Assembly: GCA_009733575.1 (NCBI GenBank)
Contig: ML769998.1
Location: 9,067 to 26,709, forward strand
Direction of reading: 5' to 3'
Length of the DNA: 17,643 nucleotides
Source of the DNA: Gymnopus androsaceus JB14
Lineage: Eukaryota; Basidiomycota; Agaricomycetes; Agaricales; Omphalotaceae
This document shows positions 15,681-17,643 of the stretch, one piece after another. The stretch's first letter is position 1. Every line of letters starts with the position of its first letter. The position numbers and the translations under genes were made by a program. Below the pieces are notes generated by a model. That model ran no database searches. It saw only the letters and a list, made by a program, of their open reading frames with translations, and had not been told where the DNA came from.

Positions 15681-15758
15681 CGACGACTTCCCGGCCCGGG
15701 GACCCCCCGAGCGCAGCGAGGGAGGGGAGGGAAGCGGAGGCGGGCCCGAAATTTGCGC
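15681..15758. repeat. GC island with C- and G-tracts
   Basis: A sharply GC-rich patch in AT-rich surroundings: CCCGGCCCGGGGACCCCCC, then GAGCGCAGCGAGGGAGGGG and GGCGGGCCCG. The C-rich and G-rich halves can fold back on each other. No gene is visible. It could be a repeat terminus or a CpG-like patch, with no further identification possible. Confidence 0.5.
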
Positions 15759-15805
15759 GCCATACATATAAATTAATAATCATATTATTTATAATGAGAC
15801 ACGGC

Positions 15806-15844
15806 GTAATCTAATGTGACAAGGAGCCTAATCTAATGCGACAA
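15806..15844. repeat. Two 17 bp direct repeats, 22 bp period
   Basis: GTAATCTAATGTGACAA (15806-15822) and CTAATCTAATGCGACAA (15828-15844) differ at two positions. Related CATTA-containing words also follow the left member of the inverted repeat pair, so this is part of the same repeat family. Confidence 0.55.
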
Positions 15845-15880
15845 TGTGCCCATTTGAAAGCAGACTGGCTGGGTGAGTCA

Positions 15881-15943
15881 CGGGGGGGATAATGTAATAC
15901 GGACAGCTGGTAAATTACGGGGGCCAATTCATTAGGCTTACAT
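15881..15943 (-). repeat. Inverted repeat pair, right member
   Basis: Reverse-complement partner of 15213-15273; the shared core is GGCCCCCGTAATTTACC followed by CTGTCCG and ATTACATTATCCCCC. The two members lie about 610 bp apart. Confidence 0.75.
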
Positions 15944-16609
15944 GGTCTCCTGCCAAATTGGGAACTGTCTGGCACCAAATGGGCGCTTGTATGAGTCTCG
16001 ACGCATTTTAACGTGTAAAAGACGCGTATCGGCGGGGTTTGCATACTTTTTTGGATAGTTATATACATTGGACCTCAGCTATTATATGTAATTTCAAATG
16101 CAGTAGTTTAGAGGAACGGAACCGCCCATATCAAGCCAATACTTAGGCCAAAGCGAAAATTTGCTGTTAGAAATCGGGGCTTATTTTTCAAGTGCAATAA
16201 CTTCAACTGAAGGCCTTAGTAAATTATTGAATATACTGATGTATATGTCGAAGCGGTCCAACGTCCAGTTCAAGAGCTAGGTGGCAGGCAGTCAAAGTGA
16301 GTGAAAAAAGTCAAAGTCACAAGTTGAGCATGTGACTAGCAGTCCAAGTTATGACACCATATTTCACCAAATATTCCGGCTTTAACTTGAAATTCAACTT
16401 TTTGTTCTAACTTCAACTTTAAATTGAATGTTCAACTTCAACTTTTAACTTTTGTTACCTTACCTTTAAATTCAGGGTAACAATACTACTAGTAAGTAGT
16501 CATGTGTATATCAACCATACAGTATATTGTTTAATGGTGCCCTATCAAGAGGAGCATAACACAATCTGATTGTACTGTTTTGATGGGCATAGCACTTTCA
16601 GCGTAACCC
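15944..16609. other. Non-genic stretch with low-complexity TTCAACTT sequence
   Basis: No gene or RNA is supported. Around 16285-16460 the DNA consists largely of AAGTCAAAGTCA- and TTCAACTTTAACTT-like words, a degenerate microsatellite that leads toward the satellite arrays. The minus-strand frame at 15811-16068 spans the repeat pair and has no supporting features. Confidence 0.5.
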
Positions 16610-16731
16610 CCCCCCCGGCGTCACCCTAAAGTCACCCCGGCGTCACCCCAAAGTAACTCCAAAGTAACCCAAAGTCACCTCAAAGTCACCCCAAAGTCAC
16701 CCCAAAGTCACCTCAAAGTCACCCCAATATA
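16609..16731. repeat. 11 bp satellite, about ten units
   Basis: Consensus TCACCCCAAAG is repeated about ten times from 16621 with variants TCACCTCAAAG, TAACTCCAAAG and TCACCCCGGCG, after a C-homopolymer at about 16607-16617. The array is clean and head-to-tail. Confidence 0.85.
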
Positions 16732-17071
16732 CCCCCAGCAACACCCAGTGTATCTTCAACATTCATTTACTCTAATATGGCATTGCCATATTTAGCATAA
16801 CCTTGTGTAACTATAATATTGAATAAATTATAATATTGTCAGTGCAATAGATTCACTCAAGCTTGTATTACAACATACTTATAGTTGGACATTTTCATTG
16901 TGACACTCTCAGCTTTTTGACACTAAACTTGTGTCTAAACTGAGGATGAGCTTAGTACTTCACTTTTCACACCAGTTTATTGAGTTAATCATACTTTATT
17001 TATGGTACTTACTTGATTAACAGGTATTTAATAGAGTCTTTCAACACTAGACTTGTGTCCGAACAAAAAAA
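16732..17071. other. Non-genic AT-rich stretch with a diverged repeat
   Basis: No gene is supported. TTTGACACTAAACTTGTGTC near 16915 recurs as TTTCAACACTAGACTTGTGTC near 17039, a spacing of about 123 bp. Confidence 0.45.
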
Positions 17072-17335
17072 AACCAAATAAGCTTCATGGTCACAGCAAG
17101 CTCAAGCAAAAAAGTTCAATTTCAATTTTCATATGCAGTATGAACCTCTTTGACCTCACAACACTCATGATATACATAATCCATACATGTCAACATCCTG
17201 TGATACCCAAATAAGTTCCACATCCATGGTGAGTTCAAGCTTGAGAAAGTTTGATTTCAATTTTTATGTGCAGTATGAACCTCCTGGACCTCAGAATATC
17301 AATCTATACATGATTCATGCATGGTAGCATGCTTT
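17072..17335. repeat. Two diverged tandem copies of about 135 bp
   Basis: Both units begin CCAAATAAG (about 17074 and 17208), share TTTCAATTTT...TGCAGTATGAACCTC and GACCTCA, and end with TGATAC. Identity is moderate with small indels. No ORF is shared. Confidence 0.65.
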
Positions 17336-17356
17336 GATACCCAATGTCCATGTTAA

Positions 17357-17643
17357 CCAAATTCAAAGTCACCCAAAAGTAACTTTCAATAAATCAAAAA
17401 GTAACCTTTACTAAATTCAAAGTCACCTGAAAGTAACTTTCACTAAATCAAAAGTAGCCTTTACTGAACATGAAGTCACCTAAAAAGTAACCTTCACTAA
17501 ATTCAAAGTCACCCAAAAGTAGATTTCAATAAATCCAAAGTAACCTAAAAGTAACCTTTACTAAATTCAAAGTCACCCAAAAGTAGATTTCACTAAATCA
17601 AAAAGTAACCTTTACTAAATTCAAAGTTGCCTGAAAGTCATCT
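17357..17643. repeat. 54 bp-period satellite running off the window
   Basis: AAATTCAAAGTCAC-type starts occur at about 17359, 17413, 17466 (degenerate), 17499, 17563 and 17617, mostly 54 bp apart with one 64 bp step. Each unit contains alternating AAAGTCACC and AAAGTAACC words, related to the 11 bp satellite at 16621. The array continues past the right edge. Confidence 0.8.

Noticed and set aside
16609..17643. CRISPR-like array
   Set aside because: The repeats are contiguous satellites without unique spacers, and the sequence is eukaryotic.

Overview
The window looks like genomic DNA of a filamentous basidiomycete, most likely an Agaricomycete. The support is an NLR-type gene with the architecture typical of these fungi (short Gly/Asn-rich leader, NACHT NTPase, WD40 repeats), 50-71 nt introns with fungal splice and branch signals, TTAGGG-type telomere-like repeats, a nuclear tRNA-Ser(GCT) with a 31 nt intron, and many small repeats and non-autonomous transposons. 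The species cannot be named from the sequence.

Layout. (1) 1-262: telomere-like foldback and short repeats, no gene. (2) 263-2945, minus: a dead copy of the NACHT-WD40 gene. It is broken by a 356 bp TA-flanked MITE, a 34 bp frameshifting deletion and loss of most of the WD40 region. (3) 3060-6720, plus: small multi-exon ORFs (called B, C and D here) of unknown function, some decayed. (4) 6721-7339: nothing recognised. (5) 7612-11597, minus: an apparently intact three-exon NACHT-WD40 gene of 1287 codons, with a small hydrophobic ORF just beyond its stop. (6) 11598-13470: its upstream region, carrying a 251 bp near-perfect hairpin MITE, then plus-strand relatives of B, C and D. (7) 13471-14368: one hypothetical ORF, a tRNA-like fragment and the tRNA-Ser gene. 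(8) 14369-17643: repeat-rich DNA with tRNA-like sequence, foldbacks, telomere-like G-tracts, an inverted repeat pair and two satellite arrays.

Regions 2-3 and 5-6 are two direct copies of one segment, offset by about 9 kb. Each has an NLR gene on the minus strand and, divergently upstream, the same small spliced ORFs in the same order. The left copy has decayed at both genes. The right copy keeps an intact NLR frame and an open spliced frame for B'. Known relatives of the NLR are fungal STAND proteins linked to non-self recognition and regulated cell death; here that role is inferred from family membership. Whether the divergent small ORFs are real proteins, and whether they work with the NLR, is the main open question.
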